NCBI RefSeq assembly: GCF_003006155.1
Contig: NZ_CP023559.1
Coordinates: 124,001 to 188,000 of the forward strand
Direction of reading: 5' to 3'
DNA length: 64,000 nt
From: Salinicola tamaricis
GTDB lineage: Bacteria; Pseudomonadota; Gammaproteobacteria; Pseudomonadales; Halomonadaceae
Part shown: one piece after another, positions 31,281 to 41,477 of the stretch
How positions within the stretch are numbered: the first letter of the stretch is position 1
Layout: the number at the start of each line of letters is the position of its first letter
Position numbers and translations under genes: made by a program
Notes under the pieces: model-generated
Told to the model about the DNA's origin: nothing
The model's database searches: none
Seen by the model: only the letters and a program-made list of their open reading frames with translations

Positions 31281-31301
31281 TTAGTTAATGCTATTTACTA
31301 A
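31281..31301. promoter_or_regulatory. Candidate ROK repressor operator
   Basis: TTAGTTAAT at 31281-31289 faces ATTTACTAA at 31293-31301 across GCT. The 9-bp arms match at 8 positions. This resembles known XylR-type ROK operators, which begin TTAGTTT and end AAACTAA. It lies 40 bp before the D-xylose dehydrogenase start and between the repressor and the operon it should control. The stretch is AT-rich in an otherwise GC-rich neighbourhood. Confidence 0.6.
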
Positions 31302-31341
31302 CTCTTCTCGAACTCAATCCTTTCTGAACAGTGAGCGTGCG

Positions 31342-32075
31342 ATGTCCACAGCGATCTATCCCAGTCTCCAGGGCAAGCGTGTCGTCGTCACCGGCGGCGG
31401 GTCCGGCATCGGTGAAGGGCTGGTGCGCGCCTTCGCCGCCCAGCGCGCCGAGGTGCACTTCCTCGATATTCTGGACGACGCCGAGGCGCTGGCCGCCGAG
31501 CTGGGCGACAAGGTGCACTATCACCGCTGCGACCTCACCGACCCGGCGGCGCTGGCCACGACCCTGGAGACGATCGGCACGCTGGACGTGCTGGTCAACA
31601 ACGCCGCCAACGACGACCGCCACCGGCTGGAGGACGTCACCCCCGAGTACTGGGACGAGCGCATGAACGTCAATCTGCGCCATCTGGTGCTGGCAGCGCG
31701 CGCAGTGGCACCCGCCATGCGCCGCCAGGGCCGGGGGGCGATCGTCAATCTCGGCTCGATCAGTTGGCATCTGGGCCAGCCGGGCATGCTGCTCTACGAA
31801 ACCGCCAAGGCCGGCATCGAGGGGCTGACCCGGGCGCTGGCGAGCGATCTGGGCGGCGACGGTATCCGCGTCAACTGCGTCATTCCCGGTAACGTCAAGA
31901 CCCCACGCCAGTCGCGCTGGTACACCCCGAGGACGAAGCGCAGATCGTCGCCGAGCAGAAGCTCAAGCTGCGCATCCATCCCGAGCACATCGCAGCGATG
32001 GTGCTGTTCCTGGCCTCCGACGATGCCGCCGCCTGCACCGCCCACAACTACTGGGTCGACGCCGGCTGGCTGTGA
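31342..32075 (+). CDS. xylB: D-xylose 1-dehydrogenase (NAD+), SDR family, one frameshift
   Basis: The protein begins STAIYPSLQGKRVVVTGGGSGIGEGL and continues LVNNAANDDRHRLEDVTPEYWDERMNVNLRH, GSISWHLGQPGMLLYETAKAGIEG and VIPGNVKTPRQ, all strongly like Caulobacter XylB. The catalytic Ser-Tyr-Lys are in GSISW and YETAK (about residues 138, 152, 156). After a single missing base near 31931 (YTP then EDEAQIVAEQKLKL in the next frame), it ends LFLASDDAAACTAHNYWVDAGWL at 32075. It oxidises D-xylose to xylonolactone, the entry to the Weimberg/Dahms routes. First gene of the operon controlled by the divergent ROK gene. Confidence 0.85.
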
Positions 32076-32155
32076 GCGGCCCAGGCCCACCCCAGGGTTC
32101 ACGCCCGTATCCCCTGTTCGAGATGCGCCTGAACACACGCCAACGGAGCTAGACA

Positions 32156-33562
32156 ATGCCAACATCCAGTGCTTCGCAACATCCTTTCGTGGTCATGCTG
32201 ATCTGCTGTGTCGCCGCCATCGGCGGCTTCCTGTTCGGGTTCGACAGCGGGGTCATCAACGGCACCGTCGACGGCCTGCAGCAGGCGTTCCATTCGGAGA
32301 GCGTGGGCACCGGCTTCAACGTCGCCTCGATGCTGCTCGGCTGCGCCGTGGGGGCGTTCTTCGCCGGGCGCCTGGCCGATCGCTTCGGCCGGCGAACGCT
32401 GCTGATCGTCGCCGCGGTGCTGTTCCTGATCAGCGCCTGGGGCTCGGGTATCGCCGGGGGCTCGCTCGAGTTCGTCATCTACCGGGTGCTGGGCGGTCTG
32501 GCGGTGGGCGCCGCCAGCGTGATGTCACCGGCCTATATCAGTGAGATCGCCCCCTCGCATCTGCGCGGCCGGCTGGCGACCATCCAGCAGGTGGCAATCA
32601 TCGGCGGGCTGTTCTTCTCGTTTCTCAACAACTACGTCCTGGCCAACGTCGCCGGCGGCTCGACCGAGCCGCTGTGGTTCGGCTTCGAGGCGTGGCGCTG
32701 CATGTTCTGGATGGAGCTGGTGCCCGCCGGCATTTTCTTCGTGGCCCTGCTGTTCATCCCCGAGAGCCCGCGCTTTCTGGTCAGCGCCGGCCAGGAAGCC
32801 AAGGCCGAACGGGTGCTGCGACTGGTCTACGATGCCGCCACCACCGAGCGCCGTCTGGGCGAGATTCGCCAGTCGCTCTCCACCCGCCATCAGCCGCGCC
32901 TGTCGGACCTGATCAATCCCGCCACCGGCAAGCTGCTCAAGCTGGTGTGGGTGGGCATCGGGCTGGCGGTGTTCCAGCAGTTGGTGGGTATCAACGTGGT
33001 GTTCTACTACGGCGCCGTGCTGTGGCAGGCGGTGGGTTTCTCCGAAAATGACGCCCTGATGATCAACGTGATCAGCGGCGCAGTGAGTATCGCCGCCTGT
33101 CTGGTCACCATCGGCCTGATCGACCGGATCGGACGCAAGCCGCTGCTGTGGGCCGGCTCGCTGGGGATGACGCTGACCCTGGCGCTACTGGTCTACGCCT
33201 TCTCCACCGCCGACATGGTCAACGGCAGCCTGGCACTCTCCAGCGGCAACGGCGTGCTCGCGCTGATCGCCGCCAACGTCTACGTGTTCTGCTTCAACGT
33301 CTCCTGGGGTCCGGTGATGTGGGTCATGCTGGGTGAGATGTTCCCCAATCAGGTGCGCGGTTCGGGGCTGGCGATTGCCGGGCTGTTCCAGTGGGTGGCC
33401 AACTTCGCCATCACCATGACCTTCCCGATCATGCTCGCCTCGATCGGGCTGACCGGCGCCTACGGCTTCTACGCCCTGTGTGCGCTGATCTCGATCTTCT
33501 TCGTAGCGCGTTTCGTCCGCGAGACCAAGGGCCTGGAACTCGAAGAGATGGTCTACGAGTAA
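32156..33562 (+). CDS. Sugar porter family MFS transporter (xylose/glucose-type)
   Basis: Intact, 468 residues, 12 helices. Sugar-porter signatures: GGFLFGFDSGVINGTVDGL in helix 1, GRLADRFGRRTLL after helix 2, YRVLGGLAVGAASVMSPAYISEIAPSHLRG (PESPR group), IPESPRFLVSAG after helix 6, QQLVGINVVFYYG in helix 7, and WVMLGEMFPNQVRG. C-terminal RETKGLELEEM is also typical. XylE/GLF-type proteins import hexose or pentose with protons. Between xylB and a xyloside symporter, D-xylose is the likely substrate. 80 bp after xylB. Confidence 0.88.
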   Translation: MPTSSASQHPFVVMLICCVAAIGGFLFGFDSGVINGTVDGLQQAFHSESVGTGFNVASMLLGCAVGAFFAGRLADRFGRRTLLIVAAVLFLISAWGSGIAGGSLEFVIYRVLGGLAVGAASVMSPAYISEIAPSHLRGRLATIQQVAIIGGLFFSFLNNYVLANVAGGSTEPLWFGFEAWRCMFWMELVPAGIFFVALLFIPESPRFLVSAGQEAKAERVLRLVYDAATTERRLGEIRQSLSTRHQPRLSDLINPATGKLLKLVWVGIGLAVFQQLVGINVVFYYGAVLWQAVGFSENDALMINVISGAVSIAACLVTIGLIDRIGRKPLLWAGSLGMTLTLALLVYAFSTADMVNGSLALSSGNGVLALIAANVYVFCFNVSWGPVMWVMLGEMFPNQVRGSGLAIAGLFQWVANFAITMTFPIMLASIGLTGAYGFYALCALISIFFVARFVRETKGLELEEMVYE

Positions 33563-33646
33563 GGCGGCAATTCGCGGACAGAGGTGGTCGTCGCGGTCCT
33601 GCCACGAGCAGCGGCCGCGGTGACCCTCACAGGCAGCGAGGTGATC

Positions 33647-35074
33647 ATGACGCGCGAGACAAGCACGCTGACGACAAGCCCTACAGAGACAAGCCCCCCA
33701 GAGACAGGCAAGACTGAGACAACCCCAGGGTCAGCCCACGATCCCGCTGCCGCCGTACCGCTGATGGAGCGGATCGGCTACGGCTGCGGGGACCTGGCCA
33801 GCAATTTCATCTGGCAGGCGATGAGCATCTTCATCGTCTACTACTACACCGACGTGATCGGCGTCGCCGCCGGTATCATCGGCTCGATCATGCTGTTTTC
33901 GCGGGTGTTCGACGGTGTCTCGGACATCGCCATGGGCTACGTGATCGACAAGACCACTTCGCGACACGGCAAGGCCCGGCCCTGGCTGCTGTGGCTGGCG
34001 GTGCCGTTCGCGGTCTCGGCGGTGCTGCTGTTCGCGGTGCCCGACGTCTCGCCGTTCTGGCAGACGGTCTACATCGCGGTGACCTACAACCTGGTATGCC
34101 TGGTCTATACCGGTCTCAACGTACCCTATGGCACGCTCAACTCGCTGATCACCCAGGACCAGTATCAGCGCTCGCTGCTCAACGTCTTCCGCATGAGCCT
34201 GGCGCTGATCGGCGTGCTGCTGGTCAGCAACCTGACGCTGCCGGTCGCCACGCTGTTCGGCGGCGGCCAGGCGGGATGGATCGTCACCTTCGCGATCTTC
34301 GGCGCCATCGGTACGGGGCTTTTCCTGTTCACCTTCAAGAGCACCCACGAACGCGTCCAGCCGGCAGAAGCGCGCCGGCGCCAGGCACCGGTTCCCTGAA
34401 GCAGAGCCTGCGCACCCTCGGCAAGAATCGCTACTGGGCGCTGGCCACGCTGTTCATCCTGATCACCTATCTTCAACGCACTCAACTCCGGGGCGGTCGT
34501 CTACTACGCCCAGTACCTGCTCGACGATACCTGGCTGGTAGGCGTCATCACGACCGCCTACATCGTCTTCATCCTGGCAGGCATGGCCTTCGTGGCGCCG
34601 ATCACCAAGCGCTACGGCAAGCGCAACGCGATCATCGTCGGCGAGCTGATCACCCTGGTCGGCTACGGCGTCATGCTGATCGACCTCGGCAACGTCTACC
34701 TGATCGTCGCCGGTACCATCCGCGGACTCGGCAAGGCACCGATCAACGGCAGCATGTTCGCGCTGCTCGGCGACACCATCGAGTACGGAGAGTGGAAGAC
34801 CGGGATTCGTAACGAAGGCATGGTCTACAGCGGCGGCAGCATGGGCATCAAGATCGGCAGCGGACTGGGCACGGCGCTGCTGGGATGGATACTGGCCTTC
34901 GGCGGCTATGTCGGCGGTGGCGGCGAGCAGAGCGACACCGCACTTTTCGCGATCCAGGCACTGTTCGTCTACCTGCCGATGGGCCTCTGCGCACTGATGA
35001 TCGTGCTGATGCTGTTCTACGACCTCGACAAGCGCTATCCGGCCATCGTCGCCGATCTCGCCGCCAAACGCTGA
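33647..35074 (+). CDS. GPH-family glycoside/pentoside:cation symporter, frameshifted
   Basis: ERIGYGCGDLASNFIWQAMSIFIVYYYTDVIGV at the start, RVFDGVSDIAMGYVIDKTTSRHGKARPWLLW (cation-site and GPH motif), and LGDTIEYGEWKTGIRNEGMVYS are diagnostic for the MelB/XynT/XylP family. Frame changes near 34395 and 34475 interrupt the central loop; FNALNSGAVVYYAQYLL is readable across the second. About 475 residues with a Thr/Pro-rich N-terminal tail. The start at 33647 is uncertain because GTG 33641 is in frame. Followed 23 bp later by a GH43 beta-xylosidase, so uptake of xylobiose or xylo-oligosaccharides is inferred. Confidence 0.8.
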
Positions 35075-35097
35075 ACCCCGTCGCGACAGGAGACCGC

Positions 35098-36704
35098 ATG
35101 TCCCTCATTGCCAACCCCATCCTGCCCGGCTTTCATCCGGACCCGTCGATACTCCGGGTGGACGACGACTACTACATCGCCACCTCGACCTTCGAATGGT
35201 TTCCCGGCGTCGCCCTCTATCACTCCCGGGATCTGGCCCAGTGGCGCCAGTTGCCCTCGCCCCTCGACCGGCGCTCGCAGCTGGATATGATCGGCGACAT
35301 CGATTCCGGCGGCGTATGGGCACCGTGCCTGAGCTACGCACATGGCCGCTTCCATCTGATCTACACCGACGTCAAGAGTCGCCGGGGCGCGTTCAAGGAT
35401 ACCCACAACTATCTGGTCAGCGCCGAGCGGATCGAAGGGCCCTGGTCGGAGCGGGTTCATCTCAACAGCAGTGGCTTCGACCCTTCGCTGTTCCACGACG
35501 ATGACGGCAGCAGTTGGCTGCTCAACATGATCTGGGATTTCCGCAAGGGCCGGAACGCCTTCGCCGGTATCGCCTTGCAGCGCTACGACATCGAACGCCA
35601 GCAGCTCACCGGGCCCGTGCACAATATCTTTCGGGGGACGTCTCTGGGCGTCACCGAAGCCCCGCATCTCTATCGGCGAAACGGCTACTACTACCTGGTC
35701 ACCGCCGAGGGCGGTACCGGTTATGGTCATGCCATGACGGTGGCTCGCTCACGTGAGTTGACCGGTCCTTACGAGGTCGACCCGACCAACCCGGTGCTCA
35801 CCTCGAACCCGAATGCGCGCGATCAGTTGCAGAAGGCCGGCCATGGCAGTCTGGTGGAGACTCCCGGGGGCGAGTGGTATTGCGCCCACCTCTGTGCCGC
35901 CCGGTCGTCGCCGGGCGCTGCATACTGGGGCGCGAAACCGCCTGCAGCGCTGTGTCTGGACGGAAGACGACTGGCTTCGCATCGATGGCGGCCCCTACCC
36001 AGCCACCGGGTGGCCGGCCCGCATCTCGCCTGGCAGCCGCCCCCGGCCGAGCCGGATCGCGATACCTTCGAGCGCCCGAGCCTACACCGTTACTGGCAGA
36101 GTCTGCGCCGGCCGTTCGACGACACCTGGCTGTCGCTGAGCGAGCGCCGGGCTGTCTGCGACTCAAGGGCGGCGAGTCGATGCAGTCGACCCACCGACAG
36201 AGCCTGCTGGCCAGGCGTCTGAGCCACTTTGAGCTGGAGGTGGAGACACGCCTCTCCTTCGACCCCGAGCATTTCCAGCAGATGGCGGGGCTGATCCTCT
36301 ACTACGACGCCAAGGATTATGTCTATCTCAGGGTGACCCGGGAGGAGACGCTGGGCCGTTGCCTCGGTATCGTCGTTTCGCGCCACGGCGTCTATGACGA
36401 GCCGCTGACCGCCGATGTCCCTCTGATGGCGGGTGACGTGCGCCTGATGGCGCGCCTGGCGCGCGAAAAGTTGCGTTTCTTCCATGCGCCGGTCGATACA
36501 CAAGGCGATCCGGATCGACACGCCGACGCCGTCGACTGGCAGCCGATCGGCGACCCCCTCGATATTTCCCATCTGTGCGACGACGATCCGGACTACATCC
36601 GCTTCACCGGTACCTTCGTCGGCCTCTGCGCCCAGGATCTCTCCGGGGCCGGCCTCGCGGCGGATTTTCACGAGTTCGATTATCGCCCAGAAAAAAGCCG
36701 CTGA
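35098..36704 (+). CDS. GH43 beta-xylosidase, frameshifted
   Basis: Catalytic residues fall exactly where the GH43 xylosidase family has them: Asp15 in GFHPDPSI (base), Asp128 in GFDPSLFHDD (pKa modulator) and Glu187 in GVTEAPHLY (acid). SRDLAQWRQLPSPLDRRSQLD and WAPCLSYAHGRFHLIYTDV are typical of the subfamily 11 enzymes (Selenomonas SXA-like). The C-terminal beta-sandwich (LFELEVETRLSF-like, YYDAKDYVYLRVT, FTGTFVGLCAQDLSG) is reached through frame changes near 35900, 36050 and 36155. About 535 residues, no signal peptide, so cytosolic cleavage of imported xylo-oligosaccharides to xylose fits the adjacent GPH symporter and xylB. Confidence 0.85.
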
Positions 36705-36724
36705 TCTCGATGAGATCAGCGGCT
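36691..36724. terminator. Bidirectional terminator between GH43 gene and wrbA
   Basis: AGCCGCTGATCTC at 36696-36708 pairs perfectly over 13 bp with GAGATCAGCGGCT at 36712-36724. On the minus strand it is followed by six T (36696-36691), a strong terminator for wrbA. On the plus strand the hairpin overlaps the GH43 stop codon and lacks a T-run. Confidence 0.8.
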
Positions 36725-36767
36725 CTCGTTGGTCGGCCCGGGGGCGGCGGGCCGTCGCCGGCCGGCC

Positions 36768-37373
36768 TCAGCCGGCGAGCTTGGCCGCCAGCTCGGCCAC
36801 GTGCTTGCCCTGAAAGCGGGCGATCTCCAGCTCGTTCTCGCTGGGTGTGCGACTGCCGTCGGCCCCCGCCAGGGTGGAGGCACCATAGGGCGTGCCACCG
36901 GTGATCTCGCTCATGTTGGTGAGCCCGGCGCAGCTGTAGGGCACGCCGGCGATCACCATGCCGTGATGCAGCAGCGTGGTATGGATCGAGGTCAAGGTGG
37001 TCTCCTGGCCGCCGTGCTGGCTCGCGGTGGAGACGAAGGCGCTGCCGACCTTGCCGATCAGCTTGCCCTGGGCCCACAGGCCGCCGGTCATGTCCCAGAA
37101 GTTGCGCATCTGCGAGGCCATGTTGCCGAACCGGGTCGGCGTACCGACGATGATCGCGTCGTAGTCGGCCAGCGCGTCGGGGCTCTCGATCACCGGTGCA
37201 TCCTGATCGGTCTTGTAACCCGACTGCTCGGCCACTTCATCGGGGACCAGCTCGGACACCCGGCGCACGTCCACCTGTGTGCCGCCGACACCGCTGGCTC
37301 CCTCGGCGATCGCCTTGGCCAGCGTCTCGACATGGCCATAGCTCGAATAATAAAGCACCAGTACCTTGCTCAT
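36768..37373 (-). CDS. wrbA: NAD(P)H:quinone oxidoreductase WrbA
   Basis: Intact, 201 residues. [25 protein letters not shown] is the FMN-phosphate loop; [52 protein letters not shown] holds the isoalloxazine and quinone sites typical of type IV enzymes. [13 protein letters not shown] and [19 protein letters not shown] complete the fold. Two-electron reduction of quinones protects against oxidative stress. Single gene with its own terminator. Confidence 0.92.
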   Translation of the reverse strand: MSKVLVLYYSSYGHVETLAKAIAEGASGVGGTQVDVRRVSELVPDEVAEQSGYKTDQDAPVIESPDALADYDAIIVGTPTRFGNMASQMRNFWDMTGGLWAQGKLIGKVGSAFVSTASQHGGQETTLTSIHTTLLHHGMVIAGVPYSCAGLTNMSEITGGTPYGASTLAGADGSRTPSENELEIARFQGKHVAELAAKLAG

Positions 37374-37541
37374 TGCACGCTCCTTGCAGCGGGGGTAGCG
37401 CCGGCGCAGACGGCCGGCAGAGGGATGCGTGTCCCGGTGAATACTCCTGCAAGGCTAGTCGGCCTGCGGGCATGTCGACACTGGCTTTTTTCGCCCCCGA
37501 GCATCGATACGATCGAATCGTCGGCGGCAACGGCATAGGGC

Positions 37542-38298
37542 TCAGCTATCGAAGAATACCCCGAGCACGTGGTCGAGATGCGCCGCCATCGCCGCGCGTG
37601 CGGCCTCGGCATCCCGCGCCTCGATCGGCGAGGAGGATACGGCTGTGATCCTGCTGTGAGCGGCTTGGCATATCGGTGGACATGAACAGTGCCTGCAGCC
37701 GCCGGAACATCACCCCGTACTGATGGCCGAGCAGGTGCTTGAGCAACATGGCGTAGGCGGCGTTGCCCGAGGCCTCGGCGATGCGGATATGCATCAGGCG
37801 GTCGCCGACCATGTTGTTGCCGCCGTGGCGATTATCCTCGACGTTGCGCTGGTAGGCCGCGCGGATCGCTTCGAGATCGGCGTCGCTGGCGTTGAGCGCC
37901 GCCAGCGCCGCGGTCTCCGGCTCGATGAAGCGGCGCGCCTCGAGCAGCGCGAAAGGCGGAATCTCCTCATCCAGATCGAGCTCGATCTCGCTTTCGAACT
38001 CGGGATCGATCGCCCATGGCTCCTGGCGGCTGGCGATGTGCATGACCGGCGCTTCGACCGGCGCCGCACGCTCCAGCACCAGCACGCCGTGGCCGACCCG
38101 TACCTCGACCTGCCCCACCACCTCCAGCGCGATCAGCGCCTCACGCACCGAGGCGCGGCTGACCCCGAGCTGCTGCGCCAGGTCACGCTCCGGCGGCAGC
38201 AGCGAGCCCGGCGGGAACTCGCCCTGGCGGATCAGCGCCAGCAGCTGATCGGCAATCTGGCGATAGAGCCGCTGGGCGCGAATGGTCTGAATCGGCAT
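37542..38298 (-). CDS. GntR-family regulator, FadR/FCD (UxuR-like) type, one frameshift
   Basis: MPIQTIRAQRLYRQIADQLLALIRQGEFPPGSLLPPERDLAQQLGVSRASVREALIALEVVGQVEVRVGHGVLVL is an intact GntR winged helix. The FCD ligand domain has ALLEARRFIEPETAALAAL, RLMHIRIAEASGNAAYAMLLKHLLG (metal His) and HSRILLA. After a frameshift near 37650 it ends IEARDAEAARAAMAAHLDHVLGVFF at 37542. Length about 252. FCD regulators bind organic or sugar acids. It is divergent from an operon of hexuronate/aldonate enzymes and is the obvious regulator of that operon. Confidence 0.85.
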
Positions 38299-38343
38299 CG
38301 CGGGATCTCCTGTGGCAGGCCGCCCCCGGGAACGGCGTCCTTG

Positions 38344-38468
38344 TTAGACATTGGTCGAAAACTGGCACGCAATCCCGGGCGCTGGCGCTGCCATTAGACG
38401 TTTGGCGGTTTGCGGTCGTCTCGCGCATAGGATAATACTCGGCCCAATGGTCAGGCCTTTAGACATTA
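38344..38468. promoter_or_regulatory. Three TTAGACRTT repeats in the divergent GntR/SDR spacer
   Basis: TTAGACATT at 38344-38352, TTAGACGTT at 38394-38402 and TTAGACATT at 38460-38468 lie in the 232-bp spacer between the GntR gene and the SDR operon. They are direct copies 50 and 66 bp apart. AATGGTC at 38444-38450 before the third copy makes a loose inverted partner. They are candidate half-sites for the divergent FCD regulator. No clear -35/-10 pair was identified. Confidence 0.4.
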
Positions 38469-38469
38469 G

Positions 38470-39413
<944 letters not shown>

Positions 39414-39497
39414 TGGGTCCTGAAAAAGCTTTCGTCTCAACGTCACTCGATCACTTCGTACCCAAATTCAACCAACGCTTTCCTCAAAGGAGTCTTC

Positions 39498-40340
39498 ATG
39501 AAACTGCTACGCCACGGCCCCAAGGGCCAGGAAAAACCGGGAATCGTCGACGCCGACGGTCGCGTGCGCGATCTCTCCGGCGAGATCGATGACATCGCCG
39601 GCGAGGTGCTCAGCGCCGCCGGCCTGGCCAAACTCGCCGCGCTCGATCCGAGCCGCCTGCCCGAAGTCGCCGCCGACACCCGCCTGGGCCCCTGCGTCGG
39701 CCGTGTGGGCAAGTTCATCTGCATCGGCCTCAACTACTCCGATCACGCCGCCGAGACCGGTGCCGAGGTACCCGCCGAGCCAGTGGTGTTCAACAAGTGG
39801 ACCAGCGCCATCTGCGGCCCCAACGACGACGTCGAGATCCCCCGCGATTCGACCAAGACCGACTGGGAGGTCGAGCTCGGCGTGGTGATCGGCACCGGCG
39901 GGCGCTACATCGACGAAGCCGACGCCATGGATCATGTCGCCGGCTTCTGCGTGATCAACGACGTCTCCGAGCGCGAGTTCCAGCTCGAGCGCAGCGGCAC
40001 CTGGGACAAGGGCAAGGGCTGCGACACCTTCGGCCCGCTCGGCCCCTGGCTGGTGACCCGCGACGAGATCGCCGACCCTCACGATCTGAATCTGTGGCTG
40101 GAGGTCGACGGCCAGCGCTACCAGGACGGCTCGACCCGCACCATGGTGTTCCAGATCCCGCATCTGGTCGCTTACCTGAGCCGCTTCATGAGCCTGCAAC
40201 CGGGCGACGTGATCTCCACCGGCACGCCCCCGGGCGTGGGCATGGGTCAGAACCCGAAGGTATTCCTCAAGCCGGGTCAAACCATGCGTCTGGGCATCGA
40301 GGGGCTGGGCGAACAGCACCAGCGCTGTATCGAGAGCTGA
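39498..40340 (+). CDS. FAH-family hydrolase (2,4-diketo-3-deoxy-L-fuconate hydrolase type)
   Basis: Intact, 280 residues. MKLLRHGPKGQEKPGIVDADG starts the N-terminal domain; the FAH core has VGKFICIGLNYSDHAAETG, PVVFNKWTSAICGPNDDVEIP, WEVELGVVIG (metal acidic residues), YIDEADAMDHVAGFCVINDVSEREFQLE, and DVISTGTPPGVGMG. SEREFQLERSGTWDKGKGCDTFGPLGPWLVT is the pattern of 2,4-diketo-3-deoxy-L-fuconate hydrolases, which yield pyruvate and L-lactate. AAAGGAG lies 8 bases before the ATG. Works with the SDR upstream; a 4-glycerate product from a hexuronate-derived analogue is possible. Confidence 0.85.
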   Translation: MKLLRHGPKGQEKPGIVDADGRVRDLSGEIDDIAGEVLSAAGLAKLAALDPSRLPEVAADTRLGPCVGRVGKFICIGLNYSDHAAETGAEVPAEPVVFNKWTSAICGPNDDVEIPRDSTKTDWEVELGVVIGTGGRYIDEADAMDHVAGFCVINDVSEREFQLERSGTWDKGKGCDTFGPLGPWLVTRDEIADPHDLNLWLEVDGQRYQDGSTRTMVFQIPHLVAYLSRFMSLQPGDVISTGTPPGVGMGQNPKVFLKPGQTMRLGIEGLGEQHQRCIES

Positions 40341-40442
40341 GCGCCCGGCGACGCCACGCCGCCTTCCTGAGTCTGGAAGGTGGCCTGAGCGTCAATTGGC
40401 CTGACCTTTAGGCCGAAACCCTCATCCGCCAGGAGAATCTAC

Positions 40443-41477
40443 ATGCAAGTCGTGGTCTGTTCGCGCCCCGGCGAGATGGCGCTGGTCGAGCGCCCGACGC
40501 CCCCGCTGGCGCCGGGCGAAGCGCGGGTCGCCATCCGTCGTATCGGTATCTGCGGCACCGATATTCATGCCTTCGGCGGCAATCAGCCCTACTTCGAATA
40601 CCCCCGCGTACTCGGCCACGAGCTGGCCGGCGAGGTGGTCGCGGTAGCCGAAGATGTCGACCCGGCGCTGGTCGGCCACGCGGTCTACGTCATTCCCTAT
40701 ATGCACTGCGGCGAGTGCCGCGCCTGCCGCCAGGGCCGCACCAACTGCTGCCAGGCGCTTCAGGTGATCGGCGTGCACCGCGACGGCGGCATGGCGCAGA
40801 CGCTCAACGTGCCCGCCACCCACCTGGTGGCGGTGCCCACGCTCTCGGCCGAGGCGCTGGCGCTGGTCGAGTGCCAGGCCATCGGCGCCCACGCCGTGCG
40901 CCGCGCCCAGGTCGCCGCCGACGAGCTGGTGGTGGTGGTCGGCGCCGGGCCGATCGGTATCGGCGTGCTGCAGGTGGCCAAGAGCTGCGGCGCGCGGGTG
41001 GCGATGGTCGACACCAATCGCGACCGGCTGGCGCTGTGCCGCGAAGCGCTGGGCGCCGATGCGACCTGGCATGCCGACGACGACGTGGTGGCCAGGATCG
41101 AGGCGCTCAACGATGGTGCCCTGGCCGACGTGGTGTTCGACGCCACTGGCAATCCGTCGGCGATGAATCGCGGCTTCGACTTCGCCGGCCACGGCGGACG
41201 CTACGTGCTGGTCAGCGTGGTCAAGGCCGAGATCCGCTTCAGCGATCCGGAGTTCCACAAGAAGGAGCTGACCCTGCTCGGCAGCCGCAACGCCACGCGG
41301 GAGGATTTCGAGCACGTGACCCAGTTGATGGCCGAAGGCCGGCTGCAGACCGCCCCGCTGATCACCCACCGTGCGACGCTGACTGCACTGCCCGAGCGGA
41401 TGCCGGCCTGGTGTGCCCCCGGCAGCGGCGTGATCAAGGCGATGGTGACACTGGACGACGCGGAGACCGGAGCATGA
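40443..41477 (+). CDS. Zinc-dependent alcohol dehydrogenase, L-galactonate 5-dehydrogenase-like
   Basis: Intact, 344 residues. Catalytic zinc ligands are in GICGTDIHAF and LGHELAGEV; structural zinc cysteines in MHCGECRACRQGRTNCC. The NAD fold is VVVVGAGPIGIGVLQVAKSCGARVAMVDTNRDRLALC. Overall it resembles sorbitol/L-galactonate-5-dehydrogenases (LgoD type). In this operon oxidation of L-galactonate to D-tagaturonate would feed the tagaturonate reductase and altronate dehydratase encoded next. Substrate is inferred from neighbours. It overlaps the following gene by ATGA. Confidence 0.82.
   Translation: MQVVVCSRPGEMALVERPTPPLAPGEARVAIRRIGICGTDIHAFGGNQPYFEYPRVLGHELAGEVVAVAEDVDPALVGHAVYVIPYMHCGECRACRQGRTNCCQALQVIGVHRDGGMAQTLNVPATHLVAVPTLSAEALALVECQAIGAHAVRRAQVAADELVVVVGAGPIGIGVLQVAKSCGARVAMVDTNRDRLALCREALGADATWHADDDVVARIEALNDGALADVVFDATGNPSAMNRGFDFAGHGGRYVLVSVVKAEIRFSDPEFHKKELTLLGSRNATREDFEHVTQLMAEGRLQTAPLITHRATLTALPERMPAWCAPGSGVIKAMVTLDDAETGA

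Noticed and set aside
31288..31341. An upstream in-frame ATG at 31288 as the xylB start.
   Set aside because: It would add 18 residues before the conserved STAIYPSLQGKR start and lies within the likely operator; ATG 31342 fits the family.
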